NCBI RefSeq assembly: GCF_025144145.1
Contig: NZ_CP083546.1
Coordinates: forward strand, 3,116,501 to 3,180,500
DNA length: 64,000 nucleotides
From: Leisingera sp. M658
GTDB taxonomy: Bacteria > Pseudomonadota > Alphaproteobacteria > Rhodobacterales > Rhodobacteraceae
Direction: 5' to 3'
In this document: positions 51,256 through 61,581 of the stretch, one piece after another
Position numbering within the stretch: position 1 is the first letter of the stretch
Layout: each line of letters starts with the position of its first letter
Translations under genes and position numbers: made by a program
Notes under the pieces: generated by a model
Database searches by the model: none
What the model was told of the DNA's origin: nothing
What the model saw: only the letters and a program-made list of their open reading frames with translations

Positions 51256-52192
51256 ATGACACAGACACCCGCCGCCAGCTTCATCCTGTTGCCTTACTGC
51301 CAGGAGGACACGATCACCGAGGCCGTACAGTCCTTGCTGAACCAGAAGTGCGAGCCGATCGAGATTATCATTTCAGATGACGCCTCGACCGACGGGACCT
51401 TTGAAAAAATTCAGGAAGTGATAAAGGACTACCGTGGCCCGCATCCTGTTTTAGCACGGCGCAATGAAGTCAACCTTGGCCTCAACCGCCACATTGCACG
51501 CTCCGTATCCCTTGCGACCTCAGACCTGATGATCTGGGCGGCCGGAGATGATCGAAACGCCCCGGGCTGGGCCCAAAAAGTTATCGATTCCTACCGGCAA
51601 ACCGGCGCCAAGCTCATCTACTCCGATGCAGAAACGGTCGGACCCGACAAATAGCCCTGGCAAAGACGCTTACCGCCGCGCGCTGTTCTACAGGAGCTTC
51701 ACAATACTCGATGCGGCAACATCTTTCTCTCTGTTCTTGGGCGCGACAGCAGCCTGGCACAAGGATCTGCACCAAAAATACGGCGGCCTCCCCGAGGACA
51801 GCGCCTATAAGGATCTGATTCTCGGCTTCCGCGCTCTGCTGGAGGACGGCCTGCACTATATTCCCGAGAAGCTGGTGACCTACAAAGAAGACGTCGGCAT
51901 CTCAGCCCAGCTGACCAAAAAGATCAGCACTCTGACCAATCAGGAGCGCCGGACAAGGATGCTGAAAGGGCAACTGGCCGTCTTGGAACAGCGCCTTGCG
52001 GATGCCAGAACGTTTGGCCTGACGGAAAATTCGCCGGTTGTCAGGAAGATGGCACAAGCTGCCGGCAAGATCCGTGCCCGGTTGGATTTCTATGACGGTA
52101 TCGGCGCCGTGCTGGCCAGCCGGCACTATGGCTGGGGGGCAAAGCTGCAGGGCATCGCCAGCGAAGGCATGCGCAGGCTGCGCAACAGGTAA
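51256..52192 (+). pseudogene. family 2 glycosyltransferase with a frameshift
   Basis: From ATG 51256 (AAAAGGA upstream) the first frame gives a GT-A start, SFILLPYCQEDTITEAVQSL and IIISDDASTDGTFEKIQ (the DD and DASTDG nucleotide-sugar motifs), up to YSDAETVGPDK and a stop at 51652-51654. The following frame (from about 51650) continues AYRRALFYRSFTILDAA and AWHKDLHQKYGGLPEDSAYK, typical of the C-terminal half, to 52192. A one-base indel near 51640-51660 splits the gene; a sequencing error is possible. Together about 310 residues, a normal GT2 length. Confidence 0.75.
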
Positions 52193-52232
52193 CGGGGCAG
52201 ACCCAAAATGCCAGCCGGCAGGCCGCAGATTG

Positions 52233-54878
52233 TCAGGCTTGCAGCCTCCAGGGGTCTTCCTGGTCCAGACTACCTGAAACCGCATCGGAACCTGCATTTG
52301 TCCTGAAGGCGCCGATGGCCCCGGCCATGGCCTGCGCTTCTTTGGACAGACCCAGGCTTGAGGAGGTGACCTCCTCGAACAGGGCCGCATTGCGGGTGGT
52401 GGCATCGTCAAGATTGGACATTGCCGAATTGATCTCCTGCAGGCTGCCGGATTGCTCGGAGGAGGCCTGGGAAATAGTTTTCATCAGATCTGCTGCGCTG
52501 TCGACAGAGGCGGAGATTTCACCAATTGCCGTGCGGGTCTGTTCAACCAGATCCGCACCAAGTTCGACATTCTGGCCGGCTTCATCCACCAGTGCCGAAA
52601 TTTCAGTCGCAGCTTCTTTCGACCGGTGCGCCAAGGTCCGCACTTCCGAGGCGACCACCGCAAAGCCCTTGCCAACAGTGCCAGCACGTGCCGCCTCAAC
52701 CCCGGCATTCAGCGCCAGAAGGTTGGTCTGCTGGGCAATCGCTTCGATCATGCCGATGATCCGTGAGATTTTTTCTGAACTTTCCTTGATTGCTTCCATT
52801 GCGCCGTAGGTCCGCTTCACCACCTCAATACTGGCACTGGCATTCTCGCGCGCCGCTTCAACAGAAGCGGACGCCTCTCCCGAGGCCTGGGCGGTGCCGG
52901 TAATGGAAACCGAGAGCTGGTTCACGGCAGCAGCCGTGCCTGCCAGCGTCTGCGCAGTACGCTCTGAGCGTTCGGACAGATCGCGGGAGGCCGAGGAGAT
53001 TTCGGTGCTGCCGCCGGCAATCGACTGGCCGCTGGTGCTAAGGCTGCTGACAGAGGCCTCCAGTTTTTCCAGCGCCGCATTGAAATCATCCCGCAGCTTG
53101 GTATAGCCCTCGCCCATTTCCCCGTGGATCCGGGCTGTCAGATCACCCTGCGACAGCTGCTCCAGACCCTCGCCAATGGCCGTCACTGCCGCCGTCTGCT
53201 CTGCCAGGCGGGCGTCACGTTCCGCATCCGCTGCGGCCTCGACTTCTGCCTTCTCCACCAGCCCGTCGCGAAACACCGAAAGCGCCGTGGCAATCCGGAA
53301 GATTTCATCACTCGACCGGTCGTACCCTGTTACCGGGCGCAGATTGCCCGCAGCCAGCCGCTCGGTTGTGCCGCTGATATCAGCCAGAGGGCGCAGGATA
53401 AGGATCCGGGTCAGAACCAGAGACGCCAGGAAGACACCGGCAGCCACAGCCGCCAGGATTTGCAGCTGTTGCTGCGCTGCCTTCACCTCAGCCGCGAGAC
53501 CGCCCGCAATGGACGCGATCTCCAGCCGGCTTTCGGCACCCAGACTGGTTGCGTGATGTGCAAATTCCAGCACCGCATCCACAGTTGCCTGCGACGCCGC
53601 AGCAGCCGCAGCTGTGGCCTCCAGCGACGCCACCTTGAAGACCGGCAATCCCTCAGACGGATCGGCCAGGCCCACCAGATCCTTAAGCTCCTGCGCAAAT
53701 ACCCCGTTATTGAAACCGGCATAACCCTGCAGCGCCTTGGCAGCGTCCTGAAGCGGGGCAGCAGCGGCATCTGCGGCATCAATATCATGCGCGGCCGCCA
53801 CATCCAGCGCCGCCACCTGGAAGGCGCTGATCCAGCCATTGATCTCCAGCAGCTGCTGCAGCACGCCAACCTGGTTGTCCAGCAGCCCCTGGATCGCCGT
53901 CCGGTTATCGGAACTGGCCTGGGTTGCCGCAACAGACAGGGTGAACACCATACGCTCCATCGCCTGGGTCAGCGGGCGCACGCTGGCATTACGGGCGCTC
54001 AGAACTTCTTTGCGGCTGTCCTTCAGCTCCTTGCGGCTCGCGGTGAGGGTATAGCGGAACAGTTCCACACCCGCGCGGACCTTCTTGGCCCTGAAGGCAT
54101 CCAGGCCCAGCTCTTCAAGCCGCCCCATGACCGGCTCCAGCCGGCTCAAAGCGTCATTGGCCATTTTTTTGAGCGCCCGCTTGGTGGGCACGTCGCGCAC
54201 ATGGCCCAGAGCCAGAGCCGCACCAGACAAAATGCTGATATCAGCGCGGGTTTCCAGCAGCGTTTGCAAGCTGCCGAACCGTTGCTCAACCAGATTTTTG
54301 AGCACCTCATCAACCTGGCCGATTGTGTCCTCGCCGCCTGCCATCAAACTGTCGCTGGCCTCCGACGCGACCTGCACAAGCTTCGCTTGCACCGTTTGGC
54401 TAAGTGTCTGCAGGCTGCCGGTCTGGGAGTCGATCCAGGCCAGGTTTCGAAAAGCGCCTTTGCGGGCCGCGATCAGATTGCTGAGCATTTCGGAGGCCGC
54501 GTCAGCCTCCTGCCTGAAACTGGCCCGCTCTGCCGCAGGCAGTTCAGCCAGGCTGTTTTCAAGATGTGCTACCGCTGCAACCGCCTCAGTCTCGGCCTGG
54601 ACCAGCTCGTCAACTGATCCAGCTTGCAAGACCGCAATCATCGCATCCTTTGCCCGGCTTCCCGCCTTGACAAGACGGCCGCTCAGCTCCAGCCGGGGTA
54701 CCTTCTGTTCCGTCAAAACCTCCATTTGGCGGCCGGTCTGGGAAAAGACCAGCGTAACCATGACACCGCCAACAGCGATAGCAGCCCCCATCGCCATCAG
54801 GATCAGCGTGATTTTTGCGCCAATGCTGGAAAACAAACGGAAACCGCGCTTGGCGGGAAGTTTTTTCTTTGCAGTCAT
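52233..54878 (-). CDS. methyl-accepting chemotaxis protein with long helical sensor
   Basis: 881 aa from ATG 54876-54878. One membrane segment at about 20-42 and a second near 475-495 enclose a periplasmic helical sensor of about 430 residues, nearly twice the usual size and built of two four-helix units (HBM/TarH-like). HAMP follows at [18 protein letters not shown]. The signalling tip is [20 protein letters not shown] and [20 protein letters not shown] (about 715-755). No CheR-docking pentapeptide at the end. No other chemotaxis genes nearby, so it probably acts as an orphan receptor. Ligand unknown. Confidence 0.92.
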   Translation of the reverse strand: MTAKKKLPAKRGFRLFSSIGAKITLILMAMGAAIAVGGVMVTLVFSQTGRQMEVLTEQKVPRLELSGRLVKAGSRAKDAMIAVLQAGSVDELVQAETEAVAAVAHLENSLAELPAAERASFRQEADAASEMLSNLIAARKGAFRNLAWIDSQTGSLQTLSQTVQAKLVQVASEASDSLMAGGEDTIGQVDEVLKNLVEQRFGSLQTLLETRADISILSGAALALGHVRDVPTKRALKKMANDALSRLEPVMGRLEELGLDAFRAKKVRAGVELFRYTLTASRKELKDSRKEVLSARNASVRPLTQAMERMVFTLSVAATQASSDNRTAIQGLLDNQVGVLQQLLEINGWISAFQVAALDVAAAHDIDAADAAAAPLQDAAKALQGYAGFNNGVFAQELKDLVGLADPSEGLPVFKVASLEATAAAAAASQATVDAVLEFAHHATSLGAESRLEIASIAGGLAAEVKAAQQQLQILAAVAAGVFLASLVLTRILILRPLADISGTTERLAAGNLRPVTGYDRSSDEIFRIATALSVFRDGLVEKAEVEAAADAERDARLAEQTAAVTAIGEGLEQLSQGDLTARIHGEMGEGYTKLRDDFNAALEKLEASVSSLSTSGQSIAGGSTEISSASRDLSERSERTAQTLAGTAAAVNQLSVSITGTAQASGEASASVEAARENASASIEVVKRTYGAMEAIKESSEKISRIIGMIEAIAQQTNLLALNAGVEAARAGTVGKGFAVVASEVRTLAHRSKEAATEISALVDEAGQNVELGADLVEQTRTAIGEISASVDSAADLMKTISQASSEQSGSLQEINSAMSNLDDATTRNAALFEEVTSSSLGLSKEAQAMAGAIGAFRTNAGSDAVSGSLDQEDPWRLQA

Positions 54879-55122
54879 AGTATCACCCAAGGCATCCGCC
54901 CATATTCCGTGCCAAGACCGGACAAGCAGCCGGCCCCACCGCCGTTATCGGCTGGTCAGGCATTCAATGGTGCAGGGCCGCTGCCGCACAGCTGCCCGCA
55001 TCTCCCAAACAAAAGGGACGCAAGAACGTAAAAAAAATATGAGCGGCAATCGGGAAATCTGTTGAATTTTATCGACTGGCAGAGAAAGCAGCCCGCTGCA
55101 AAGGCCGTTTCAACACTACCGG

Positions 55123-55671
55123 TCAGATCTCTCCGGACAGACGGCGCGCCGCGTGCAGGGGTAAATTTGTGGTTTCGGTAACAGGCCGGTAACCGGAAAG
55201 CGGATCAAAAACATGCCGGATCTGCCCGCCCTCGCGGCAAGTGGTCAGCAGCACCGGACGGCCATTCACCTGCTGGCCGGAAACAGTAACCGGCAAAGTG
55301 CCTGTCAACCAGCCGCCATAGCTGACGGCCCCGCTGCCGCTGCGGATGACAATCTCGAAGTAGTCCAGCGCTGCCATTCTGAAGATCAGATCCGGCACCT
55401 CGCTTGGCCCGCCTCCCAGATGCTCAACCGTCAGATCGGCACCGATAAGGTTTTGCACCGAATAACCCCAGCGGTGCATGAAATCCTCAACAACGTCCAG
55501 GATCTCTTGCGTCCGCTCCTCTGGCTGCACGCCCGGGCCGAATTCCGAAAACCGGCGTTCGAAAGACAGATTTTCCGGCACTCCGCCTCCTAGACCTTGG
55601 TTCAGGGCCAAACTGCCCGGTTTGCTGCTGGTTCCGGCAAAGCCTAGCACGCACAACTGCTGCCTGCACAA
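55123..55671 (-). CDS. hypothetical protein downstream of the winged-helix/TPR regulator
   Basis: About 182 aa; the start is uncertain because only TTG or GTG codons are available (TTG at 55669-55671, GTG further in). The body contains RTQEILDVVEDFMHRWGYSV and a beta-rich C-terminus, GGWLTGTLPVTVSGQQVNGR. No signal peptide or membrane helix. No family recognised. It follows the regulator gene by 63 bases on the same strand and may be co-transcribed. Confidence 0.55.
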   Translation of the reverse strand: MCRQQLCVLGFAGTSSKPGSLALNQGLGGGVPENLSFERRFSEFGPGVQPEERTQEILDVVEDFMHRWGYSVQNLIGADLTVEHLGGGPSEVPDLIFRMAALDYFEIVIRSGSGAVSYGGWLTGTLPVTVSGQQVNGRPVLLTTCREGGQIRHVFDPLSGYRPVTETTNLPLHAARRLSGEI

Positions 55672-55734
55672 AAGATATTATGGGAATACAGGTTACACAA
55701 CGTCACCGTGGCTTTTGCACAATCGCCTGACCGG

Positions 55735-57393
55735 CTATTCCGGTACGCCCGCCTGCCGCAAGGCAGAAGCCCATTCCTGTCCCGCCGGGCTCATCGCTGC
55801 AGGATTGTCGCGCTGGAACTGCGACAGGCAGAACTCCGGCGCGGCCTCAAGCAGTTTTTGGACTGTGCTGCGGGCTTCAGCGCCCCGGCCGGACATTTGC
55901 AGGGCGATCGCCTTGGACCGCAGCGGCACTGGAAAGGCGCCCTTGGCTTCAAGCGACCGCTCGGAAAGTTCAATTGCACGGGCAAAGTTGCGGGCAGACA
56001 AATACGCCAGCGCCGAGAGCGCATCAAAATAGTACCGCTGCGGTCCTAAAGGCGTCAGCCGCCGGGCCGCGTCGGTCATTTGCACCGCCTCATCCGGCAT
56101 GTCCTGATAGGCCAGCGTCGCCCCTTTCAAAAGCAGCGCCAGCGCTTCGTTTGGATTGTCGCGCAGCGCCAGGTCATAGGCGTCCTGTGCCAGATCAAAG
56201 CGGAACGTCAGGTGGCTGGAGATAAGCCCCTTGAGCGTATGAGCCAATGAGAAACCCGGTGCAGCTTCGATGGCGGCCTCTGCCATCCGGCTGGCCAGAC
56301 GGCTGTCCTCTCCACGGTTCACAGACAAGCCCTTTTCGACCCGCATCACGTGCCAGAATCCCATCCAGGTCAGCGGCAGCACATGTTTTGGCTCCCGTTC
56401 AAGCAGATGCGACAGGATCTCATGTGCTTGCTGGAATTTGCGCGCGTCCATTTCCTGCATCAGTGAAATCGCCGCCATCAACAGGGTATGGCTTTCCAGG
56501 GTGGACAGCGGCTTGAAACCCGCCAGCCGGACAGCTTCACCCGCAGCGGTCTGTCCGATTTGCTGGGTGGCATTGCGCAGCACGGCACTGCGGCCTTCCA
56601 TCAGGCTGCCTTTGCTGCCCTCGAAACTGCGGGACCAGATTACTTTTTCGCGGACTGCATCATGCAGATCGATCTCAACCCGGAACCGGTTGCCGTCGCA
56701 GCTGACGGTGCCCGACACCAAGTAATCAACGCCCGCGACTGAAGACACTTCGGCCGGACGCACTGTTTCCGGATCAAACTGGCGCGAAGCCAGATATGAG
56801 GTGACCGAAAACGCCCAGCTGCGCGACAAGTACCGTGACAATTCTTCAGACATCAGCGACCCCAGCGGCACAACCGCGTCGCCCGGGGCACGATGCACAA
56901 AGGGCAGCACCGCAATGGAAGGCAGCAGCCCATCCAGGATTACACGGCCCGGCGATGTTCCTGCCTGCGGTCCAGGCCGGGCAGCACCACGGGCGAACTC
57001 CGCCCGGGCTTCGTTCAGCCAAGCGTTAAAAGCGGTCTCATGAGGCAGTTCAAACCCTTCCATGAAATTCGCATTGCCTGCGCAACTGTCCAACTCCACC
57101 CGGGTCAGGTCGAGGATAACCCGCTCCCGGTTTGCATACAGCAGCTTGGCCGCTTCGGGACCCAGATGCCGGCGCAACGTCGACAAGGCTGTCCGCAGGC
57201 TTGCCTTTGCCTGTTCGGGCTGCGCCAGGCACCACAATGTCTTCTCCAGAAACGCCCGCGTGCGGATCCCGCCATCAGCTGAGGACAAAAGCGCCAGCAG
57301 CGCCTGATGTTTCGCGCCAAGCTGAACATTGGTTCCATCTGCGTGAAAGACGCCAAACGCGCCAAACCGGCATATCTTCAGAAAGACCGTCAT
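55735..57393 (-). CDS. winged-helix (SARP/OmpR-like) regulator with TolB-like and TPR regions
   Basis: 552 aa from ATG 57391-57393. N-terminal OmpR/SARP-type DNA-binding domain (LKICRFGAFGVFHADGTNV, then SLRTALSTLRRHLGPEAAKL, about 4-95). Next is a TolB-N-like segment, SIAVLPFVHRAPGDAVVPLG, and the string RPAEVSSVAGVDYLVSGTVS (about 165-270). The C-terminal half is helical, TPR-like (about 320-540). This is the layout of CadC/adenylate-cyclase-like 'transcriptional activator' proteins without a membrane helix or cyclase domain. Ligand and targets unknown. Confidence 0.8.
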   Translation of the reverse strand: MTVFLKICRFGAFGVFHADGTNVQLGAKHQALLALLSSADGGIRTRAFLEKTLWCLAQPEQAKASLRTALSTLRRHLGPEAAKLLYANRERVILDLTRVELDSCAGNANFMEGFELPHETAFNAWLNEARAEFARGAARPGPQAGTSPGRVILDGLLPSIAVLPFVHRAPGDAVVPLGSLMSEELSRYLSRSWAFSVTSYLASRQFDPETVRPAEVSSVAGVDYLVSGTVSCDGNRFRVEIDLHDAVREKVIWSRSFEGSKGSLMEGRSAVLRNATQQIGQTAAGEAVRLAGFKPLSTLESHTLLMAAISLMQEMDARKFQQAHEILSHLLEREPKHVLPLTWMGFWHVMRVEKGLSVNRGEDSRLASRMAEAAIEAAPGFSLAHTLKGLISSHLTFRFDLAQDAYDLALRDNPNEALALLLKGATLAYQDMPDEAVQMTDAARRLTPLGPQRYYFDALSALAYLSARNFARAIELSERSLEAKGAFPVPLRSKAIALQMSGRGAEARSTVQKLLEAAPEFCLSQFQRDNPAAMSPAGQEWASALRQAGVPE

Positions 57394-57761
57394 CCGTAAA
57401 CCCCACAATAATCCGTGTCGCACTTGAAATTAAAGTAACGTTACATTGCATTGCCGAAATATGTTTTGCAATTACTGATTGCATTAACTTCACAATTCAT
57501 TTCAAAAGCAACGCCTGACAACCTTCGGGCACATCTGACGGCGATCATAACAGCGCACACGTCAAGGCACAGTAAACCGGCCACATGGAGCAGACTGCTT
57601 TAGTGCAGCAGTGCAGGTCCTTTGCAACAACCATGACCTGATCAGCTGTAAAGAACAACCACACACGCAAAAACTGTAATTCATTATCATTTTGGAACAA
57701 CGGGACTGACTGCCGGTATCGATTATCAAGCCCTCGGCCTGTGTCGTTTTGGCACCTGCCC
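57394..57761. promoter_or_regulatory. AT-rich control region upstream of the winged-helix regulator
   Basis: A 368-base gap, clearly richer in AT than its surroundings, with no gene. It contains the palindrome GTAACGTTAC at 57435-57444, 42 bases before the regulator start (possible operator), and ATGATAATGAATTAC (reverse strand, about 57676-57690), only loosely like a Fur box. No recognisable promoter or RNA gene. Confidence 0.45.
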
Positions 57762-58673
57762 CTAAACCGCTGGCACAAAACGGTAGCCGCTGCCAATGCG
57801 CTCTGCCCGCCCGATACCGCCGCCGGGCAGATGATAGCCAATCAGCTGCATTTGCTCGGCGGCAAGCCGGTCCAGCAAACGCATACGTGCCGCAGCAGCC
57901 GTTTGCGGCTCCTGGTCAGCACCAACCGGCCTGCCAGGGTCAGCAAAGCTCACATGATGATTGCCCACTGCATCCCCTAGAACCAGGACACTGTTACTGC
58001 CATCCCGGACTTCAAATGACATATGCCCCGGCGTGTGGCCTGGCGTGGCATGAGCAGCGACTCCCGGCAGGATCTCCTCGCCGTCCCGGAAAAGCTGCAC
58101 CTTGTCTTCCAGCTGCTCCATCCGGCGCCGGGCTCCAATGGCCATGGCTGTCCTGCTGCTGCCGATGCTGTCTGCAGTCTTCGGGTCGAACCAGTACTCC
58201 CATTCTCCCTGCCCCATCAGATAGGCCGCGCCAGGGAACAGCAGATCGTCAAAATCATCCAGCACCCCCCACAGGTGATCCGGATGGCAATGTGTAAAGA
58301 CCACATGCGTCACCTGGTCAGGTGTGACACCAAGAACCTCCAGCGCGCCGGTCAAATTTCCCGCACTATCCTGAAACCCCGGCCCCGCGCCGGCATCGAA
58401 CAGGACAACTCGGCCTTCTTCGCGCAGCAAAGTTACATTCACCTCCGGCGTCAGCGGCCCGGCTGGAAGTCCGTACTGTTTCAACGCTTGCTGCAAAGCG
58501 TCCGGCTCAAGCCCGTCAAACAGAAACTCCGGCGGCAAAGTGAGATACCCGTCTGAAACTGTCTCAATCCGCTTGTTGCCCAAATTGATCCGCGCCGAAG
58601 CCCAGCCGGGGACAGCAGCAGCAGCCAGCCCCGCTGCAGCCGACAAGCCAAAATCACGCCTGGTGAACCCCAT
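57762..58673 (-). CDS. Tat-exported metallo-beta-lactamase-fold hydrolase
   Basis: 303 aa. N-terminal Tat signal MGFTRRDFGLSAAAG with the RR-x-F core. MBL zinc motif HCHPDH in VFTHCHPDHLWG (about 130), further ligands in HATPGHTPGHMSFE (about 210) and VLGDAVGNHH (about 235). Such proteins hydrolyse esters, lactones or phosphoesters; a quorum-quenching role is only one option. Monocistronic in appearance. Confidence 0.87.
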   Translation of the reverse strand: MGFTRRDFGLSAAAGLAAAAVPGWASARINLGNKRIETVSDGYLTLPPEFLFDGLEPDALQQALKQYGLPAGPLTPEVNVTLLREEGRVVLFDAGAGPGFQDSAGNLTGALEVLGVTPDQVTHVVFTHCHPDHLWGVLDDFDDLLFPGAAYLMGQGEWEYWFDPKTADSIGSSRTAMAIGARRRMEQLEDKVQLFRDGEEILPGVAAHATPGHTPGHMSFEVRDGSNSVLVLGDAVGNHHVSFADPGRPVGADQEPQTAAAARMRLLDRLAAEQMQLIGYHLPGGGIGRAERIGSGYRFVPAV

Positions 58674-58801
58674 ACCGTTTCCTTTCCCTATCGCCGCGCA
58701 ATCAAATGCACAAATAATGTTTGATGAATATTACTTCATCACAGCACTAAGGGAAACACACGGCGATGCCGCAACCCGGCATGCCGGAGTACTGGCGGCA
58801 C

Positions 58802-59728
58802 CTAAGTCAGCCCCTGCGCGGTGCAAGCCCTGCGCAGGGCCGCACAAAACCGCTGGGCGGCGGCCGAAAGCCGGTGCTCCCGCCGGACACACAGACCCAC
58901 GGGGCCAAGGGTGCTGTCCGTATTCAAGGGCAACGCTGCCATGCTGCCAGCCTCCAGCTCCGGCCGCACCACACCGTGGCTGATGATCCAGATCGCCTGA
59001 TGCGCCAGGACAAAGCGCCTCCCGAATGTGGCGGAAACGGTTTCGATCGGAAACCTGGGCAGTGCCAGCCCCTGCTCAAGAAACATCCGCTCAACCATCG
59101 GCCGGATGATCGATCCTTCAGACGGCATCAGCACCGGGTAGTCCTCAAATGCTGTAGGCGGCACATGCACGGCGCCAGCCATAGGATGGTTCCGCGCGAC
59201 AACAACGGCCACCCGCTCGCGGTACAGCGGATCGAATTCCACGCCCGCCATGGCTTCCGGCGCAGGCATCCTGCCAACCACCAAATCAAGCCCGCCCCGG
59301 CGCAGCTGGTCGATCAGGTACTGATTGCCTCCGGACATCAGCATGAACCGCCCCGGCGCGCCACCGCAGCGCAGTTGCGCCAGCGTGTCAGGGACCAGAT
59401 CGGCGGCGACGGTGGGCAGTGCGCCAATGGAAACCAGCGGTCCATCTGCCGCGTCCAGGCCACGCAACAGCGCCACCCCGTCGCGAGCCAACGCCAGGCT
59501 GCGCCCGGCATGATCCCGGAACAGCTCGCCATACCCGCTGAGCCGGATACCGCGGCCATGCTTTTCGACCAGCGGCTTGCCGCAAACTTCCTCCAGTTCG
59601 CGCAGCGCCCGTGTCACCGCAGGCTGGGTCATGCCCAAGGCCCCCGCGGCCTGGGTGACGCTCATCTTGCGGGCCACTTCGACAAACACCTCAAGATGGC
59701 GCAGTTTCAATGAAGACGATAGCCGCAT
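58802..59728 (-). CDS. pcaQ: PcaQ, LysR-type activator of the protocatechuate genes
   Basis: 308 aa from ATG 59726-59728 (the upstream open frame lacks family similarity). N-terminal LysR HTH (LKLRHLEVFVEVARKMSVTQ and TQPAVTRALRELEEVCGKPL) and a C-terminal effector domain. PcaQ activates pca genes with beta-carboxy-cis,cis-muconate or similar as inducer. Divergent from pcaC with an 88-base shared control region. Confidence 0.92.
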   Translation of the reverse strand: MRLSSSLKLRHLEVFVEVARKMSVTQAAGALGMTQPAVTRALRELEEVCGKPLVEKHGRGIRLSGYGELFRDHAGRSLALARDGVALLRGLDAADGPLVSIGALPTVAADLVPDTLAQLRCGGAPGRFMLMSGGNQYLIDQLRRGGLDLVVGRMPAPEAMAGVEFDPLYRERVAVVVARNHPMAGAVHVPPTAFEDYPVLMPSEGSIIRPMVERMFLEQGLALPRFPIETVSATFGRRFVLAHQAIWIISHGVVRPELEAGSMAALPLNTDSTLGPVGLCVRREHRLSAAAQRFCAALRRACTAQGLT

Positions 59729-59742
59729 ATCATTCCGGTTAT
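59727..59742. promoter_or_regulatory. candidate PcaQ operator
   Basis: ATATCATTCCGGTTAT is an incomplete match to the known PcaQ dyad ATAACC-N4-GGTTAT-like: the right half GGTTAT is perfect, the left half ATATCA matches 4 of 6. It overlaps the pcaQ start codon and is 75 bases upstream of pcaC, consistent with activation of pcaC and autoregulation of pcaQ. Confidence 0.4.
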
Positions 59743-59816
59743 GATTACATGTATGATTCAAGATTATACAGCTCAGCTCCGGTATGCGATACTTTATCCA
59801 GCACAGGGAGACCAGG

Positions 59817-60215
59817 ATGACGCAGCAGGACCGGTACAGCCAAGGCATGCAAATCAGGCGCAAGGTGCTTGGCAACACCCATGTGGAGCGCGCCGAAGCC
59901 GGCAAAACCGCGCTGGACGCCCCCTTTCAGGAGCTGATCACCGAAGCGGCCTGGGGCACGGTCTGGGCCTCTGACCGGATTTCGCTGCGGGAGCGGTCCA
60001 TGCTGACATTGGCACTGCTGGCTGCCACTGGGAATTTCGACGAGATTCCGATGCACATCCGCGCCACCGCCCGCACCGGCGCCAGCCAGGAAGATGTGCT
60101 GGAGGCCTTCCAGCATGCGGCCATCTATGCCGGGGTGCCGTGCGCAAACCGTGCCCTGAAGCTGGCCAAGGAAACCTATGCCGAAATGGCCGCTGAGGGA
60201 GGGAAACCCGCATGA
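59817..60215 (+). CDS. pcaC: PcaC, 4-carboxymuconolactone decarboxylase
   Basis: 132 aa from ATG 59817 (AGGGAG 7 nt upstream; normal PcaC length). Carboxymuconolactone decarboxylase fold with [15 protein letters not shown] and the catalytic region [19 protein letters not shown] (about 78-97). Converts gamma-carboxymuconolactone to beta-ketoadipate enol-lactone. Stop overlaps the pcaH start (ATGA). Confidence 0.93.
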   Translation: MTQQDRYSQGMQIRRKVLGNTHVERAEAGKTALDAPFQELITEAAWGTVWASDRISLRERSMLTLALLAATGNFDEIPMHIRATARTGASQEDVLEAFQHAAIYAGVPCANRALKLAKETYAEMAAEGGKPA

Positions 60216-60949
60216 GCACACCGCCGAAACAGGGGGAGTTCTACCAGCGCGACCACCGCTGGCATCCGCCCGCGCTGTCGCAGGATTACAAGACCTCGGT
60301 CACCCGTGCGCCGCAATATCCGCTAATCAGCCTGGAAAACACCGCCAGCGAGATCACCGGCCCGGCGTTTGGCCACAAAGACATCGCTGCCACCGACAAT
60401 GACCTGCTGTCCAACTTTGCCCAGCCCGGTGAAAGCCCGATCGGTGAGCGCATCATCGTGCATGGCCGGGTGCTGGATGAAGACGCGCGGCCGGTGCCGA
60501 ATACGCTGGTGGAGATCTGGCAGGCCAATGCGTCCGGCCGCTACCGGCACAAAAAGGACACCTACCTCGGCGCGCTGGATGCGAATTTCGGCGGCTGCGG
60601 GCGGGTCCTGACGGATGAAAACGGCTGCTACCACTTCCGCACCGTGAAACCCGGCGCCTACCCCTGGCGCAACCGGGTGAACGACTGGCGGCCCGCGCAT
60701 ATCCACGTCTCGGTCTTTGGCACCGGCTTTGCCCAACGGCTGATCACCCAGCTCTACTTCGAGGGCGACCCGCTAATTGCCCGATGCCCGATCGTGAACA
60801 CCATCCCGGACCCGGAGGCGGTGGAAATGCTGATCGCGCGGCTCGACATGAATGCAACCATTCCGCTCGACACAATCGCCTACCGCTTTGACATCGTGCT
60901 GCGCGGGCGGCGGTCCACCCTGTTTGAAAACCGGTTGGAGGGAAATTGA
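60212..60949 (+). CDS. pcaH: PcaH, protocatechuate 3,4-dioxygenase beta subunit
   Basis: 245 aa. Intradiol dioxygenase fold carrying the non-haem iron ligands: Tyr residues around [10 protein letters not shown] and [10 protein letters not shown] and the HIH pair in [13 protein letters not shown] (about 165-170). It forms the catalytic alpha/beta enzyme with PcaG; opens the protocatechuate ring to 3-carboxymuconate. Overlaps pcaC by 4 bases. Confidence 0.95.
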   Translation: MSTPPKQGEFYQRDHRWHPPALSQDYKTSVTRAPQYPLISLENTASEITGPAFGHKDIAATDNDLLSNFAQPGESPIGERIIVHGRVLDEDARPVPNTLVEIWQANASGRYRHKKDTYLGALDANFGGCGRVLTDENGCYHFRTVKPGAYPWRNRVNDWRPAHIHVSVFGTGFAQRLITQLYFEGDPLIARCPIVNTIPDPEAVEMLIARLDMNATIPLDTIAYRFDIVLRGRRSTLFENRLEGN

Positions 60950-61569
60950 TGCGTCAGCGTTTTGATTATCTGAAAGAAACCCCCTCGCAAACCGCCGGGC
61001 CTTATGTCCACATCGGCCTCGCACCCGGTGCTGCGGGGTTCCGGATCTACGATCAGGAACTTGGCTGGGACATTGCCAGCCCCAACGCCGAGGGAGAACA
61101 GATCAGGGTCGAGGGCATGGTCATCGACGGCACTGGCTCGCCGGTCAAGGACGTGCTTCTGGAGGTCTGGCAGGCCAATGCGAACGGCGTCTATGCTCAC
61201 CCCAAACATGGCGGCGCGGTCGAAGACGGTTTTCGCGGCTGGGGCCGGGTGATCTCCGATTTTGAAACCGGAGAATGGGGGTTCGGCACCGTGAAACCCG
61301 GCCCGGTCATGGGCCGCAACAGCCAGATGATGGCGCCGCATATCAACGTGTGGATCGTGGCACGCGGCATCAACGTGGGGCTGAACACGCGGGTCTACTT
61401 TGAGGACGAGGCAGAGGCCAATGCCACCGACCCCGTGCTGAATGTGATAGAATGGGAGCACCGCCGCGCCACCCTGATTGCCAGGCGCAGCGAGCGGGAC
61501 GGTTTGGCGATCTACCGCTTCGACATCCGCCTGCAGGGCGACGATGAAACAGTGTTTTTCGACATCTGA
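60949..61569 (+). CDS. pcaG: PcaG, protocatechuate 3,4-dioxygenase alpha subunit
   Basis: 206 aa from ATG 60949, which overlaps the pcaH stop (TGATG); GGAGGG upstream. Same fold without the full iron site: TPSQTAGPYVHIGLAPG, then VLLEVWQANANGVYAHPKHG and MMAPHINVWIVARGIN, where only one His of the HxH pair remains, as normal for the alpha subunit. Confidence 0.95.
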   Translation: MRQRFDYLKETPSQTAGPYVHIGLAPGAAGFRIYDQELGWDIASPNAEGEQIRVEGMVIDGTGSPVKDVLLEVWQANANGVYAHPKHGGAVEDGFRGWGRVISDFETGEWGFGTVKPGPVMGRNSQMMAPHINVWIVARGINVGLNTRVYFEDEAEANATDPVLNVIEWEHRRATLIARRSERDGLAIYRFDIRLQGDDETVFFDI

Positions 61570-61581
61570 AGGGGATCAATC

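Noticed and set aside
57676..57691. Fur-like box in the AT-rich region
   Set aside because: Only a partial match to the 19-base consensus, far (about 285 bases) from the gene it could control.
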